A DNA stretch of 64,000 nucleotides from Pyronema omphalodes (taxonomy: Eukaryota; Ascomycota; Pezizomycetes; Pezizales; Pyronemataceae). Each line of letters begins with the position of its first letter. The first letter of the stretch is position 1. Below the pieces are notes generated by a model. The model did no database searches and had not been told where the DNA came from. It saw nothing but the letters and a program-made list of their open reading frames with translations. Positions 20,851 to 33,881 of the stretch are shown in pieces. A program made the position numbers and the translations under genes. The DNA lies in NCBI GenBank assembly GCA_024516155.1, contig JAJJXM010000111.1, positions 1 through 64,000 on the forward strand, given 5' to 3'.

Positions 20851-23800
20851 CTTCGTTGCGGTTGCTCTGTAGATGTTGGTGTATCTCTATCAGTACAGTA
20901 ATCCCTGGGTAATACTGCTTTTCCTGTATCCTGTGGCGCAGGGCGCGAGCACAAGGCTCTTGTGTGCGCGGTGGGAAAAAAGCGGGGCACAATTTTGGTG
21001 CTGTGGTGGTTAGGGTTTTGTGCGGGGAAGGACAGTTGGCAGCCTGTCTGTCATGTCAGCCTGACTCTCTGGTGTGCAACCTAAACTCTATTATTAGAAA
21101 CCTATGACAGCTTGCCGGACGGGAATAGTTATCCATCCATGTCGTCGATGAGGTCACTGATGGGGGGGTTTCTCTTTTCACATGTGCTTTTAGGGATACA
21201 TATCTGGATCCTGTTGTGTTACGAAGATGATTTGTGTGACAGAAAAAAAAAGTCGGAATTCACTGTGCATGCCAATGTGAGCTATGACGAGCACCTTGTA
21301 AGGCGATTTGATTAGAAAAAAAAAAAGGACGCGAATGCTTTTCGGAAACCCCGGATTGACTTTTCTTAAAGCCCAGTTTTCCACTTCCCTATACTCTGAG
21401 GCCTCCTCTCTCAAAGCCTCGTCCCCCCCGGGCTCCCTCCATCGTAAATGCTCAGATCCAAGGTTACTGTATCGTGGAAATTCGGAGAATCTTGTTTCCA
21501 AACCTAAGCACAAGGTTACCGTTCTTCCGGGCCGTGGCTCAGACGAGTCCTGTTCGTTTGCCTCGTAAGCAGCATTTCCCAAAATGCCCTCCAGCTCTTG
21601 TATATCGTCCAACCGTAACATGAAGGGGCCCTCAAAAAGTGGCCTGCTGTGCTGCTTTGACCGAGAAATACACACTCCTTCTGCGAAAATGATCGGCAGC
21701 GGGGTGCATTCTGCACCTGCAAGTGCGGGTGCAAGGATTAGCGGTTTTAGCGGCTGAATGCTGGAATTCTCGCGGGTTTCCCTTCTTTGAGGCCCGTGAA
21801 CGCCAGGGCCCGTGTGGCCACTCTTCCATACGGCGTAGATTCAAGTGCCACTGCACTTTAAGGGTCTACGTAGCTCAAAGAAGAGATACATATAACTCAA
21901 CTTGACCTGTTCCAGTAATGAATAATGTGATCAACAGAGTGTAGGACATGTCGTGCACAAAACAACTCACACCCGCGTAGAATAGAGGCGTGTTGCCGCT
22001 GATACCGTATTTCCATGACACAAGATAAGAGTGGATTCCAGTCTAGAATCCTCAAATTTTGTTTGTGGGGATAAGAGTGATGAGCGTGGGGGAAATATGA
22101 CCGGAGAAGGGAAGAAAATAGTGGCTAGGCCGGTGAAGGACGGCAGGAGTGCAAATGGCATCTATGGGGAGGCATCCATCGAAATCGAAAATCATGCAGA
22201 GATTTGGGACGACTCGAAGGCTGATGCCCAAAACATGTGTATTCAAATTTCAAAATACCGCAGATGTTATGCGTTTTGGCACTATGCATTCGTTTCGTGC
22301 ACGCCTTGCCAGCTGAGGAGGATCGTCGATGCTGGTGCCCAGTGCTGAAACGCCACGAGAGCTTGATCCTTTTTGGCGAACTGCGATCGTATCTAAATCT
22401 GGATCTTCAATTTTGCAGCTGTCAGAAAGAAGATTTTTAGGCAGGGCATTTGGGTTCTCCGGGTACCCGACGATGCATATATATCAGGTCTGATGAAAAG
22501 CTTCACCGATCTTATGTGGGCCTGGGGAATTTGGCGGCTCTACCGGTAGGTGATCGGTTATGCTGCTATCCACCTGTTTCTTTTGGGCGACTGGACCACA
22601 CAGCAGCCTATTTTGCCGCACGTTTTGTCGTCGCCTCCGGAACTATCGTAGCCTGGTTCACCTGGCTCACCTGGCTCATCTGGCTGACTTCGCTCACTGC
22701 ATAAACCCGGAGGAGCCCCGAAAGTTCTAACATGCGCAATGCACGCCTTTTACCTCATAGTGCGCTTCGATTTTGGTAGCGGTCATTTCGACTTGGATTA
22801 ATAGCCCAGAGTTATGTGTCTTCTGCGTCAATTTGATACACTGGACTTGACAATAGAAGCATGGCATGTTTTTTTTGGTGTTGATGCGGTGAGGAGAGAG
22901 TGCTGTTTTATATCGTGTATGTATCTCCTTACTCGAGCTCAGTAAGCAAAAAATACACAAGATTAGCTGTATGCGTATGTCCCACACGTACGCAGCGTCG
23001 TGTCGGTTTAAGATTTGGATGTTGCTCCGCGCGCAGAATGGTGCCAAGGTCAAATTGCGATGGGCATCATAGGGGCTGTTCTCATCACAGTAGTGCCCCG
23101 TTTCAAAAGCGACACATGCGTCTGCGTCGCTGGGTTGGTTTCAGTGTGCAGGCGTCATCGTAATATTCCGATGATTGACATTGTGTTTTGCCAATTAAGC
23201 ATAAGGAAATTTATGAGATGGGGTTACGGGAGACAAGGCAGAGTTCGGCGAGAGCGGGGTGTGGAGGTGGAAGGGTGGGGAGGATACGAAGGTTCGAGGG
23301 AGAGAGGAAGGGAGGAAGGGAGGGGGGCGGCGCGAAGGGCGATGGCTTGTTGGTGGAACGGCGCGATGGGCAGTTGGGCTTGCAGAGCCAGAGATGGAAG
23401 AGATAGAGGCTGCAGAGAAGACCTAGAAGAGGCTGCAGAGAAGACCCAGAAGAGACTGCAGAAGAAGCCAGAGAAGACTTGAGAACATGAGAGAAATCGA
23501 GGAGAAATTGAATTGGATCTCATGACAAAGCATACAAATCTCAATAACGAGATTCATGAGATCCATACTCAAACAACGAGATTCATACAAAACCAACACA
23601 GCCATACCCATCACCGGCGGCAAATGGCTATCGCCTCACGCGGTCACAGTTCACTCCTTCGCGCTGCCATGCCTCACACAAGCCCTTCGCCATGTTCTCG
23701 CAAGGCTTCCTCTATCACCTCTTGATCACCTTTTGTTCACTGCCCTCGTTCCTCGTTCCTCCCTTCCCCGTCATCCCTCCCTGCATCCACGCGTCTGCGC

Positions 23801-24677
23801 CATCTTCGCCCTCACCTTCCCTCCACCTCCGCCCCCGCTCCGATTGTGATCACCGTCGTTTGTGATCTCTCTCTGTGTGTGTTTGCACTCCCCGTTTGGA
23901 TGCAAATACCAGGCGGCTCCCGAATCGGGAATCGTGCTGGAGGCTGGGGATGCTTTGTGCATTGGTTGCGGCATCCTTGAATTCTTCCTCTTGCGCTTGC
24001 CTTCGTCGGTTGAATTAACGAGCACTACCATCGCACAACTGCATGCTCCTGAACGATGAGATTCTGAATTTCGTTAGAAGAGTCTACTTCTTCACTGGAA
24101 GCCTCTATCACGTTAGGAATCCCCGCGAGCGGGAAATGGCGAGTCTGTAATCCGTTAGACTTGTCCATGAACGTCAACTGTACCATCCCTTCCCCCCGAA
24201 CTTCTCCTGGCTCCACTTGCCTGGTGGCCCCATTGACCTTACTGATCCAGTTCTTTTCTTTTTTCTGCCCCCCCCCCCCCCCCCCGTCTGCCCACGCCCC
24301 CCCCCCCCCCCCATCCCATCCCATCCCATCCCATCCTCGCTCTCCCTCCAATCCTCGACTGCTCGTTTCCCACCCTTCATTTCTCTAGCGTACCGGACCC
24401 TTATCGGTACCAAAACAAAAGTAAAAATACATATCAATACCTAATAGAAGCCTTTTCCCGTCTCTGATTATTTTTCCATTCATTCCCTCATTATTATACG
24501 CCCCCGCCTACGAGAAAGACACACTTCAATTCAGTCAAGAGTCAACGTCTACATTTATCGAACACCTAGTCGCGTTCACATATATATTCACGCCTTGTCT
24601 ACGAAACCCTTCGACCAAAACACCGTCGTCCAATAGTATTCACATAATCAACCTCACTACAAAAGCAACACTACACA
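20851..24677. other. 3.8-kb intergenic region, low-support frames only
   Basis: No recognisable gene. The longest frames are 21190-21675 (-, 161 codons) and 23015-23482 (+, 155 codons), both without motifs. Repeats include a GAAGAAGAAG tract near 20775, a 21-bp minisatellite-like run of AGGCTGCAGAGAAGACC at about 23408-23475, a CTGGCTCAC run near 22655-22680, and two C-runs at about 24270-24312. The right end is the pyrimidine-rich 5' leader of the next gene. Confidence 0.5.
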
Positions 24678-25044
24678 ATGGCCTACTCAAGAGTCTTCCT
24701 ATTCGCACTTCTGCTCGTCGCCATGTTCATAATGGTATCGGCAACGACCGAAGTGTACGCAACCGCAAGACCCTCGTCAACTGGGTATCCTATGATCGGA
24801 CGGAATAACACAAATGCGACATCGCCGACAGCACCGAAATCTCCTTCAGATCAAGACAGTGCTGGAACAACGATATCATCGAGCGCCGCATTATTTGGAG
24901 CATTAGTCGCTGTGCGTATAACTTTTCTACACTTCTTCAATTCTTCAACCCCCTGTCTTCAACTCCCACTCAACCACATCGTTTGAAATGAACGTCCCAA
25001 CTAACCTGAAATCATTTCTACAGGCTGCCTTGTTTTCGCTTTAA
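24678..25044 (+). CDS. small secreted GPI-type protein, unknown function
   Basis: Exons 24678-24911 and 25024-25044 close to 84 residues. An N-terminal signal peptide (MAYSRVFLFALLLVAMFIMV, cleaved near SATT) is followed by a short Ser/Thr/Pro/Asn-rich stretch with two N-glycosylation sequons (NNT, NAT), and then a hydrophobic C-terminus AALFGALVAAALFSL preceded by SS, a GPI-attachment pattern. No cysteine motif, so it is not CFEM. After processing only about 40 residues would remain at the surface, like an arabinogalactan-type peptide. The last exon encodes just six residues and completes the GPI tail. The leader upstream is long and CT-rich, suggesting appreciable expression. Function unknown. 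Confidence 0.75.
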
Positions 25045-27423
25045 AAAAATTCCCGCATCTTCTGTTACACTTCCTTACCGACCTTTTCCGGCATGACTGA
25101 AACGAAGCCAACGCGTACATACAACCTACTTTACATTGCTTTTTAATACTTGGAACTGGTGTTCTGTGTTTCTTCTCTTCTTCTCTACAATCAATAATCT
25201 TATTCCGATTTCCGTCGACGAAGGGGAAAAAAAATCGAGCCCGACAATTGAACTTGAATGCGCATCCTAATTTTGCAATCCTGTACTTATACTACATTGC
25301 GACGACAATTATTTCAACGGCGGCATTCGAAATGACCGGTTGTTTTTTTTTTCTTTTTTTCACGGTGCCTTCTTACTACTACCCTTGCTGCGCATACTTG
25401 CCGCTTAATCCTTAATTCGGTGATCCACCAGTCAGAATCATCCATAATACGGACGATTTTATCTGGGGTTTTTGGACGGGCTTGCTTATGTTTATTTCGC
25501 TATTCGGCTACATACTGTGTGCGAGAACTTGAGGTGGAAATTAATGAATGGGCATCCTAACTTGAGGTGGAAATTAATGAATGGGCATCCTAATCGTTGT
25601 TACCATCCCCGACTTATCAGGAACGAGCCAGTATGTATCGGCGACCAGAAGAAAAACAGTCTAGGACTTGTTCTACTAGCAGCCGACTACACTAGCTTCT
25701 AAGCAAAACCGATAAGCAGAAATAATGAAACACATAAAAAAAAGAAGAGGAGAAAAGAAAAAAACAAATAACAAACAACAAACAACTTTAATCATCAGTG
25801 TGTGTTGTTTAATTTGTTTTTTTTGACTATTTTTTTATATATTGGGTTTTCTTTTTCTTTTTGTTGTGTCGGCAAAAAAAAACACGGGGAACTTTCGGTT
25901 TTGGTAATTGTATTTTTTGCACTTTTACTTGAGGGATTTCTCTTGTTGGTGTGTGTATTTTTTTTACACTTATCTTTTTTTTTTTTTTTTTTTTTCACTT
26001 TAGGGGTTTCTTCTGTTGGGGTGTGTATTTTTTTTTGTTTTATTAACTCCTCTTTGTTTATGAGTGTACCAGAAATTGTTTTTTTTTTTTTTTTTTTTTT
26101 TTTCTTTTTACTCCTGGAAGGGTTTGGCGTCGGGTATCGGGGAACAGACTAAAAGACTAAAAGATTTAAAGATCAAAAGAATCAAAATCAAATGTTTAGA
26201 TTATTGGAGCATGAGAAAAAAAACTAAACTAAAGAAAACAAAAACAAAGAAAACTAAAAGTTATAATGAATAAACGCTGTGGGGTTATTTGTTAGTGTTG
26301 CAGTCCTGCATGTGTATAGAATTTTTTTTTTTTTTTTTTTTTTTTTTTGGAAAATATCTTTTTGGAAAATATTTTTTTTTATTTCAACTTTTTTGTTACT
26401 TGAATTCATTGGGAACCTTTGTGTCTAGAGTGGATGTATATGTTTTTTTTTTTTTTGGGGGGGGGGGGGGGGGGGGAGTCAAATAATGATTGGGCTTTGA
26501 TGCCATTTGGTTTGGTATGGTATGTGGTTTGGTATTTGGTATGGTACATATTGAATCACTCGAGATAACTGGTTAAATTAGTTAAACAAATGAAAAAAAA
26601 AAAAATCAAATAGGCGAAATAAACTTAATGTATAGAGTATTATTGTGTAGATAGGATTTATGATATGATGGGCTATGATGGGCTATGATGGGCTATGATG
26701 TATTGAGTATTAAGTGCTTAAACTTTAAGGTGACGTGAAAAAATTGTAAGAAGACAAATCTAGGGAATTTGGTTTGGTTTGGTACTGAAATTGGGAATTG
26801 GTACTGAAATTGGGAATTGGGAATTGGGAATTGGGAGTATCAATAATCAAAAAATTAAAAAATCAAAAAAAACGGGACATATTCACTTTATATGATTTGA
26901 ATATGAAACTGTGAAACTATGAGTAGCCCAGCTTAGTTCAGCCCAGCTTAATGAGAGAAAAGAGAAGGGCCAAGGAAAGGAAAGGAAAGAAAACAAAGCG
27001 AAGCAAAAGAATAAAAAGCTCTGCCATACTTTTGAAATTCCTAATGCTTTTTCTTAACAAAAAAAAAAACCATTTGTGATAGATGATGTTTATTATAATC
27101 ACATTTATTTCGATAACAATATACAAACGCGAATTGCGGCTGGCGAAAAAATTGCCCCTATCACAACTACAATTATAGTACACCAAACCAAAAAATTGAC
27201 ACAAAAGCAAATATCTTTTTAGTCATCTCATAATTCAAGAGCAATCAAGCGTAATCAGAATCATCTATGAACCTTAAGTTTATAAAGTATATGCATGCAA
27301 GCATAAGCATAAGCAAATACGAAGCATACCTTTACAGTGGTCTGCAGTGTACTTGTAGAGTAAAATATTTTTTTTTTAGTTTTTTTTTATTTTTAAAAAT
27401 ATTCGCTTTTCATAAATTATCAT
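25045..27423. other. AT-rich intergenic with T-runs and short tandem repeats
   Basis: Many T/A homopolymers of 10-22 bases (for example near 25977-25996, 26080-26103, 26322-26348) and a G-run near 26457-26477. Short direct repeats include GATGGGCTAT (26667-26700) and AATTGGGAATTGG (26786-26840). No gene recognised; apparent frames are homopolymer artefacts. Confidence 0.6.
25528..25593. repeat. perfect 33-bp tandem duplication
   Basis: Two identical, adjacent 33-bp units (25528-25560 and 25561-25593) beginning CTTGAGGTGG. The unit contains no stop in one + frame. A recent replication slip is the simplest reading. Confidence 0.95.
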
Positions 27424-29343
27424 CTAAGCCTGAACGGGGGCGGGACCCAACTCAGCAGGTGACAAAGAACCATTCTGGTTCAATTTTGCCTGCTGGGATT
27501 GAGGAGGGACCGCTCCATTTTTCTTGATCAAATCTCCTGAACCTGCACCCGCTGCGCCTCTAGCTGCTCCTGAACCCGCTCCAGCTCCTGAAGCAAGTCT
27601 CTGTTGATTTTGGTGATGATGCAAAGGATGGTCAGCGGGGAAATTTTCCTCCTCAGTATCTTCATCACCTTCATCACTGCCCTCCTCAGAGCCTTCCTCT
27701 AAATCCTCCGAATCGTCTTCTTCATATTCTTCAGAATCTCCATCGTCTTCCAACATTTCTTCTCCTTCTGCACGAAGACGATTTTCGAGGGTGTTACGCT
27801 CTTTTTGTAAAGCTCTGCAGATGGATTCGAGTTTAAGGTTCTTTTTCTTAAGAGTTTCAAGTTCCTTTTGGTGACGGGTACGCTCCTCTGCCATCTCGAG
27901 GAGATTACGGTTGGTAGTTTCGGACTTTCGGGAAAGAGTTAGGTTCTCTTTTTCGAGTCGCTTGGTCTTCTTGGACATTTCTTCCATTTCTTTACGGAAA
28001 GTCAAAAAGAGGTCGTTACTATTGTTCAGAGTGTCCTCTACCTATTTTGAGGAAGTCGTCAATGATAAATTACATAATAAACTTGGGCGGACATAAAGTT
28101 TGGCCTTACTTGCTTGAATTTCTCCACATAAATGTTCAGCTGGGAACGTAGCTCGGCCTCAGTTTGAGAGAAGGTCGAAACCTGGGCGTGTAAAGCTTTG
28201 GCTCGAAGAGCTTCTTGCTCTGCTTGCTTGCGTTGTTGCTCATATCGGGCGAGATTCCATTGAACTTCCAGTTCTTTCGTGCGAAGAAGGTGTTGGAAAT
28301 GAACTTCGCGGACTTCGTACTGGTCGACAAAGCTTCTGAACTTGGCCCTGAACCTAATTATTGGGTCAGCAATTGAATATAACCCCTAGGTAAAGTTGAT
28401 AGACCCACATTTCGTCATTTTCAATGTTATTGCCACGACGGTTTCCAAAGTCATCCTCTTCTTCCATGCGGTGTTTAATTTCATAAATGGTGCTTTCGAA
28501 TTTTTCCGAAAGCTCCTCCCGTTTCTGCTGTTCATTTTGGGCGAGCTTTTTACTCTCGTCCTAGAAATCACAGAGTAAGCTCTGCGCGCCTGATTCAAAT
28601 GTGGCAATGAAAAATAAATCCACCATGTAGTATATTACCTTAATCCGCTTATTTTCTTTCTGAAGTTCTCGACAAAGGGTTTCAAGCTTGTGCTTCATAG
28701 AAACAGCTTTTTGCATCTCAGACCTAGACTGATCCTTTTCCTTCTGAAGCTGATCCGCGCGTTTTCTAGATTTAGCATGGTCTCGCTCGAGTCGTTTCAT
28801 ATCGTGTAAAAGCTCGCTGTATTTGGTTTGAATTGCATTGACTTTAGACATGTGATCTTCTTGGGAGGAAACAAGCTCTTGCAGTTCTTTGTTCGCTTTG
28901 CGTACCGCACGCGCTGGCAGCTGTTAACCACTTCTGCAATAAGGTACCAAGCATTTGGGGACGTACAGATAGCTCGTTCTTCTTCCTCTTCGTGAGAAGC
29001 GTCAGTCTCAAGCTGTGAAATCTTTTGATGCAGTAAGTTGTTAACCTAGACTCCACCAAGAACTTAGAGTCAGCGCATGCCCTAGAACACATACAGAGAC
29101 AACAAATTGTCTTTTCATACACCGTCAAAATCTCACCTCCGAAGGATCCAGCTTCTTTCCCGGCTTTCCATTTGTAGCCGGCGCCGCCTTCTTGTTCGCG
29201 GGTGGGGGAAGCGGGTTGAGAGATGCTGGATCAATGACGCCTCCACCCTCGCCGGAGGAGTCAACTTCACCAACGTTGGCGTTCATAGGAGCCTTGGGTT
29301 GTCCGTTCCGTTGAGTCAAGCTTGGGTCCGACAGTGCTGCCAT
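27424..29343 (-). CDS. taxilin-family coiled-coil protein
   Basis: Cytosolic long coiled-coil protein of the taxilin family, whose animal members bind syntaxins and the nascent-polypeptide-associated complex. Six exons (29343-29137, 29045-28967, 28913-28639, 28560-28409, 28353-28110, 28041-27424) close to 524 residues. Order: a Pro/Gly-rich head (MAALSDPSLTQRNGQPKAPM to KKLDPSE); a continuous coiled coil from about residue 70 to 410, with family phrases KYSELLHDMKRLERDHAK, KLETLCRELQKENKRIK, YVEKFKQVEDTLNNSNDLF and KKTKRLEKENLTL; then LESICRALQKERN. An acidic Asp/Glu tract (about 420-455) and a low-complexity Ala/Gly/Gln tail close it. This domain order and length match fungal taxilins. It is divergent from CYM1, 1.2 kb apart. 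Confidence 0.95.
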
Positions 29344-30579
29344 CTAGGCGGGGGTGATTCCGACTGTTAAAGTGTCGTGTGCCTTCCCGTTGAAAGTTGG
29401 AGACTGGCCGTGTAGCAGCAGATGCGGCACAACTAGAGGGCGGGACGGGATCGTTCGGTAGAGGAGCGGTGAGACGGGAGATCGCGTATTTCGATGATTC
29501 GCGTGCGGGGGTTGTGTTCGAGTCCGTGGTAGTGGTGATGCTGCTGCAGTGGTGGTGCTGGAGGTGGAGTGCGGTTGATGACGGTTGAATATGCAAGGGG
29601 AGATGAAGAGAGTCTGGGGTTTCTGGTTTCAACCCGAGACAGTTGCTAACTGCTGCTGACAACCACCACTGCTCTTGTAACCTCTGAACTGCTGGGCCAA
29701 CACTGATTACTACAGCTTCAGTCTTGTCCTATCGTCAACTGTTTGCTGATTATTCACTCCCAATCTGCTTGTCTGATTTCGCCGTCGAAAGATGAACCGT
29801 TTGTTCCTGTTGTTTGACTGGTCTTCGTTGACAAAGTTGTTGTCTGAATGTCGAAATATCCAGTTTCTGTCTCAGGCGTCGGAGTGAACAGTTGCAGGAG
29901 GGATGCGGACAAGAAGTGTGGAACAGATGCAGTGCAGTTTCTCGGTGATGTTCTTGGAAATTCCAAACTGATGGCTAATACGGCAATACTATGATCCCCG
30001 CGTTAAGGCGGCGCTCAATTAACGCAGAAATGATGTTCTTGAGTACAGTCGAACTGTAATATCTCAAAGCAGTGAATTACCTTGACAAGTACACGACTGC
30101 TGAGTTGCACATAAATGAGCACCTCCCGCGCAGTGACCACCATTCTCGGTCAAATTTACGGTGTTTGGGACTCTAGGATTCATCCCTCGTCCCTTGGCTC
30201 AGTCAGCGACTCAGCGGCAAACATTGGAGGGGCAGAAATATCGATATCATGCAGCGCTCTAGTAACGAAAGCGTTAGATTTGGCGAGCGTGATATCCACA
30301 GCTTTCACTGCAAAGATATAATCGAATGAACAAAATGTGCAAAAAAAAGTTCAGGACGTTGTGAGCCGCTGATAAAATGCAATTAACCATGCTTCTTTGC
30401 ATCTTCCAATCATCGAGTCCTGGCTCGTGAAACGAGCTTGTAGGCGAGACCGGGAGGCTGACATCACAAATATTCTGACGCCAGGAGCTCACCGCGGCAC
30501 CGACACGAAAAATCGCAACGAAACAGTCGTCACCCCGCAACTTCGCATTGACAACTATTGCCTTTGAATACCTGTCAAA
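29344..30579. promoter_or_regulatory. divergent intergenic region between taxilin and CYM1
   Basis: 1.2 kb holding both 5' regions. Short frames on both strands have no motifs. No TATA or named operator recognised. Confidence 0.4.
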
Positions 30580-33500
30580 ATGCTAAGAGGAGGTTTATCC
30601 CTTGGCCGACAGGCTCTCGGACGACACGCTGGTCTTTTCCAGGCGCCGAAGCGCACTTTTGCTGCTCTGACCGACCTCAAGAAACTTCCCCAGCCCGGCG
30701 ACAAACTTCATGGTTTCACCGTCCAGCGCGCAAAGGAGGTTCCTGAGCTTCAGCTTGCAGCTGTTGAGCTTAAGCATGACACTACCGGCGCCAACTACAT
30801 TCACGTTGCCAGAGACGATACCAATAATGTATTTGCCATCGGATTCAAGACCAACCCCAATGACGACACTGGTGTTCCCCATATCCTCGAGCACACCACG
30901 CTCTGTGGTTCTGAGAAGTAGACTTACACCATCGTGAATTTCTAAAAAGAAAATACCTGCTAAACAATCTGTAGATACCCCGTTCGTGATCCATTTTTCA
31001 AAATGTTGAACCGCAGTTTGTCCAACTACATGAACGCTTTCACCTCCGGAGACCACACCACCTACCCTTTCGCTACCACAAACCGCGTTGACTTCAATAA
31101 CTTGATGGATGTCTATCTCGACGCTACCCTCAAGCCTTTGTTGAAGGAGAGTGACTTCAAGCAGGAGGGTTGGAGAATTGGGCCTGAGAACCCCACTGAG
31201 CCATTGTCGCCTCTGCTCTTCAAAGGTGTTGTCTACAACGAGATGAAAGGCCAGATGTCAGATTCCTCCTACTTATACTACATTAGATTCCAGGATCACA
31301 TTTTCCCCGACTTGCACAACAGCGGAGGAGACCCACAGAAGATCACAGACCTGACCCTCGAGCAGCTCCGTAAATTCCACAAAGACCACTACAACCCATC
31401 TAATGCCAAGATCTTCACCTACGGAGATGCACCCATTGAGGAGCACCTTTCTCGTCTTAACGAGAAGCTTGCAGGATTTGGAAAGTCTCCTATGGACACC
31501 GACCTCCGGCTACCCATTACTCTCGATGAGAGCAAGATGATTACTGTTGAGGGACCTATTGACCCTCTCACCGACAAGGATGCCCAGCATAAGACCTCCA
31601 TTTCATGGATTATGAATGACATTAGCGATGTCGATGAAACCTTTGCTCTTAGAATCATGTCCAACTACTTGTTGGACGGATACGGATCTCCCTTTTACCA
31701 GGGACTTATCGACGAGAAGCTTGGATCTGACTTTACCCCCAACACTGGATTCGACACTAGCGCCAAGAAGAGCATTTTCTCCGTCGGTCTTCAGAACGTT
31801 CGCGAGGAGAACGTCCGTACCGTTCAGGAGAAGATTCCCATCATTTTGGAGGGTGTTTGTAGGAGAGGATTCAACGAGAAGAAGATTGAGGGTATCCTTC
31901 ACCAGTTGGAGCTTGGCCTCAAACATGTCCGTTACAACTGGCTATCTGCGACAAATCTGTCTGCTAACAGCTAAGTTTAGAAAACCGCCAATTTCGGTAT
32001 GTCTTTGATGCAAGGTCTTACCCCAGCTTGGTTCAACGGTGTGGACCCCTTTGATTCTCTCTCTTGGGAGAGCACTGTAAACAAGTTCAAGGAGAGATAT
32101 GCTCAGGGTGGTTACTTGGAGGGGCTTTTAAAGAAGTACCTCCTTGGAACCCACACGCTTACTTTTACCATGGTTCCTGAGAAGGAGTATGGTCACTCCT
32201 TAGCCACCGAAGAGAAGGAAAGACTTCACCGCGAGATCGAGAAGGCTGGAGGCGAGGCTGCCCGCGAGAGCCTTGTTAAGCAGGAGTTGGAGCTTCTAGA
32301 GATCCAGGAGGCCGCCCGCGACATGGACCTTAGTTGCTTGCCCACCGTCAAGGTTTCTGATATTCCCCGCGAGATGGAGACCAAGCCCCTTCAGCACGGG
32401 AAGATTGGAAGCGTCCCCGTCCAATGGAGAGAGGCCCCCACCAACGGGTTGACGTACTTCAGAGGTCAGTGACAATTCCAAATTCACCACAACTCACTCG
32501 TCCTAACCCTCACCCAGCTGTCAACCCCCTTGAGGACCTTCCTGAGGACCTAAGAATGTATCTCCCCCTCTTCACCGATGCCATCCTTCGTCTCGGAACT
32601 GCCAAGAAGTCGATGGAGAAGCTTGAAGACGAGATCAAGCTCAAGACCGGTGGCATTAAGGCCGGTACACACATCTCGACCAACCACAGCAACCTTGAGG
32701 TCACCGAGGAGGGACTTGTTTTCTCCGGATACTGCTTGGACAAGAATGTTCCTGACATGCTCGAGCTTCTCCGTACCGTATTGTTGGAGACCAACTTCTA
32801 CGCCATCTCCAAATTCCACACCCTAGTCCAGGGTATCGCTTCCGGTTTCGTTAACTCTCTCGCCGAGTCCGGACACAGCTTTGCCCGCACCTTCGCCGCC
32901 GCACACCTTACCCCCGGTGCTCGCTCAGCAGAGGTTATGGGCGGAATGACCCAAGTCCGTCTCATCTCCAACCTTGCCTCAAAGGAAATCTACAACGACA
33001 CCCTCGATATCCTCCGCCAAATCAGCAAGTTTGCCGCTCGCCAGAACGGTCTTCGTATTGCTATTACTTGCGGTAGCGAATCTGTCTCGGACAACGAGAA
33101 GGCCGTCAAGAAGTTCATCGATGCTCTCCCCATCGCCCAGACCCCTGTCCGGGATACCCCCTTGTTCGATTTCGAAGCTCCTACCAAGGCTCTCTTCCCT
33201 CTGCCTTACCAGGTTAGCTACACCGGTATGTGTGTCAAGACTGTTCCTTACACCCACCAAGACGGTGCAGCGCTCCAGATGCTTTCCCAGCTTTTGACTC
33301 ACAAGCATCTTCACCATGAGATTCGTGAGAAGGGAGGAGCCTACGGAGGAGGAGCCTTCCACCGTGGTGCCGGAGGTATTTTCGGCTTTTACTCTTACCG
33401 AGACCCTAACGTGGCAAACACCCTGAAGGTGATGGAGGAGGCCGGTCAATGGGCTATGCAGAAGCAGTGGACCGAGAGAGATTTGGAGGAGGCCAAGTTG

Positions 33501-33881
33501 AGTGTTTTCCAGGGAGTTGATGCGCCTCAGTCAGTTAGTGAGGAAGGTATGATTTATTTCCTGGATGGAATTACAGATGAGATGCGTCAGGTGTAAGTTT
33601 TTCCTGTGAGACAGCCCATTAGGGCTGTCTATCCGAGAGTAGCAAAGATAAGGTACTGACAAGCAAACAGGCGCCGTCACCAGCTCCTCGATGTCTCCAT
33701 CGCCGATATCCGTAACGTAGCACAGAAATACCTGGTCGACCAAGTCACAGCCGGTCAAACTGCCGTTGCTGTCTTGGGAGAGCCTAAGGATGTTGTTGAT
33801 GACAGCTGGAATATCTTCCCGTTGTCATTGGACCCTCAGGCACAGCCGGATATGAGCCAGTTTGAGAAGGTTACCTTGTAA
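30580..33881 (+). CDS. CYM1: mitochondrial presequence protease (M16C metalloprotease)
   Basis: Mitochondrial matrix or intermembrane metallopeptidase that degrades cleaved presequences (PreP/Cym1). Five exons (30580-30917, 30975-31926, 31981-32464, 32518-33592, 33671-33881) close to 1019 residues, about the usual length. The N-terminus is an Arg-rich presequence ([30 protein letters not shown]). The inverted zinc motif HILEH is at 101-105 in [20 protein letters not shown]; the distal Glu ligand is in the following helix region. The segment [20 protein letters not shown] and the C-terminal Gly-rich [20 protein letters not shown] with FYSYRDP are characteristic. Ends FEKVTL. Introns are 51-78 nt; the last donor is a consensus GTAAGT. 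It shares the neighbourhood with another mitochondrial gene (SDH6-like at 35172). No disruption seen. Confidence 0.97.

Noticed and set aside
21190..21675. 161-codon minus-strand frame as a gene
   Set aside because: Length is within what chance gives in 64 kb, no motif, ragged T/A tract inside its C-terminal half, and no convincing splice extension.
27424..29343. Calling the coiled-coil protein a myosin or kinesin tail
   Set aside because: No motor domain, and the order of head, coiled coil, acidic tract and tail with taxilin-specific phrases fits taxilin.
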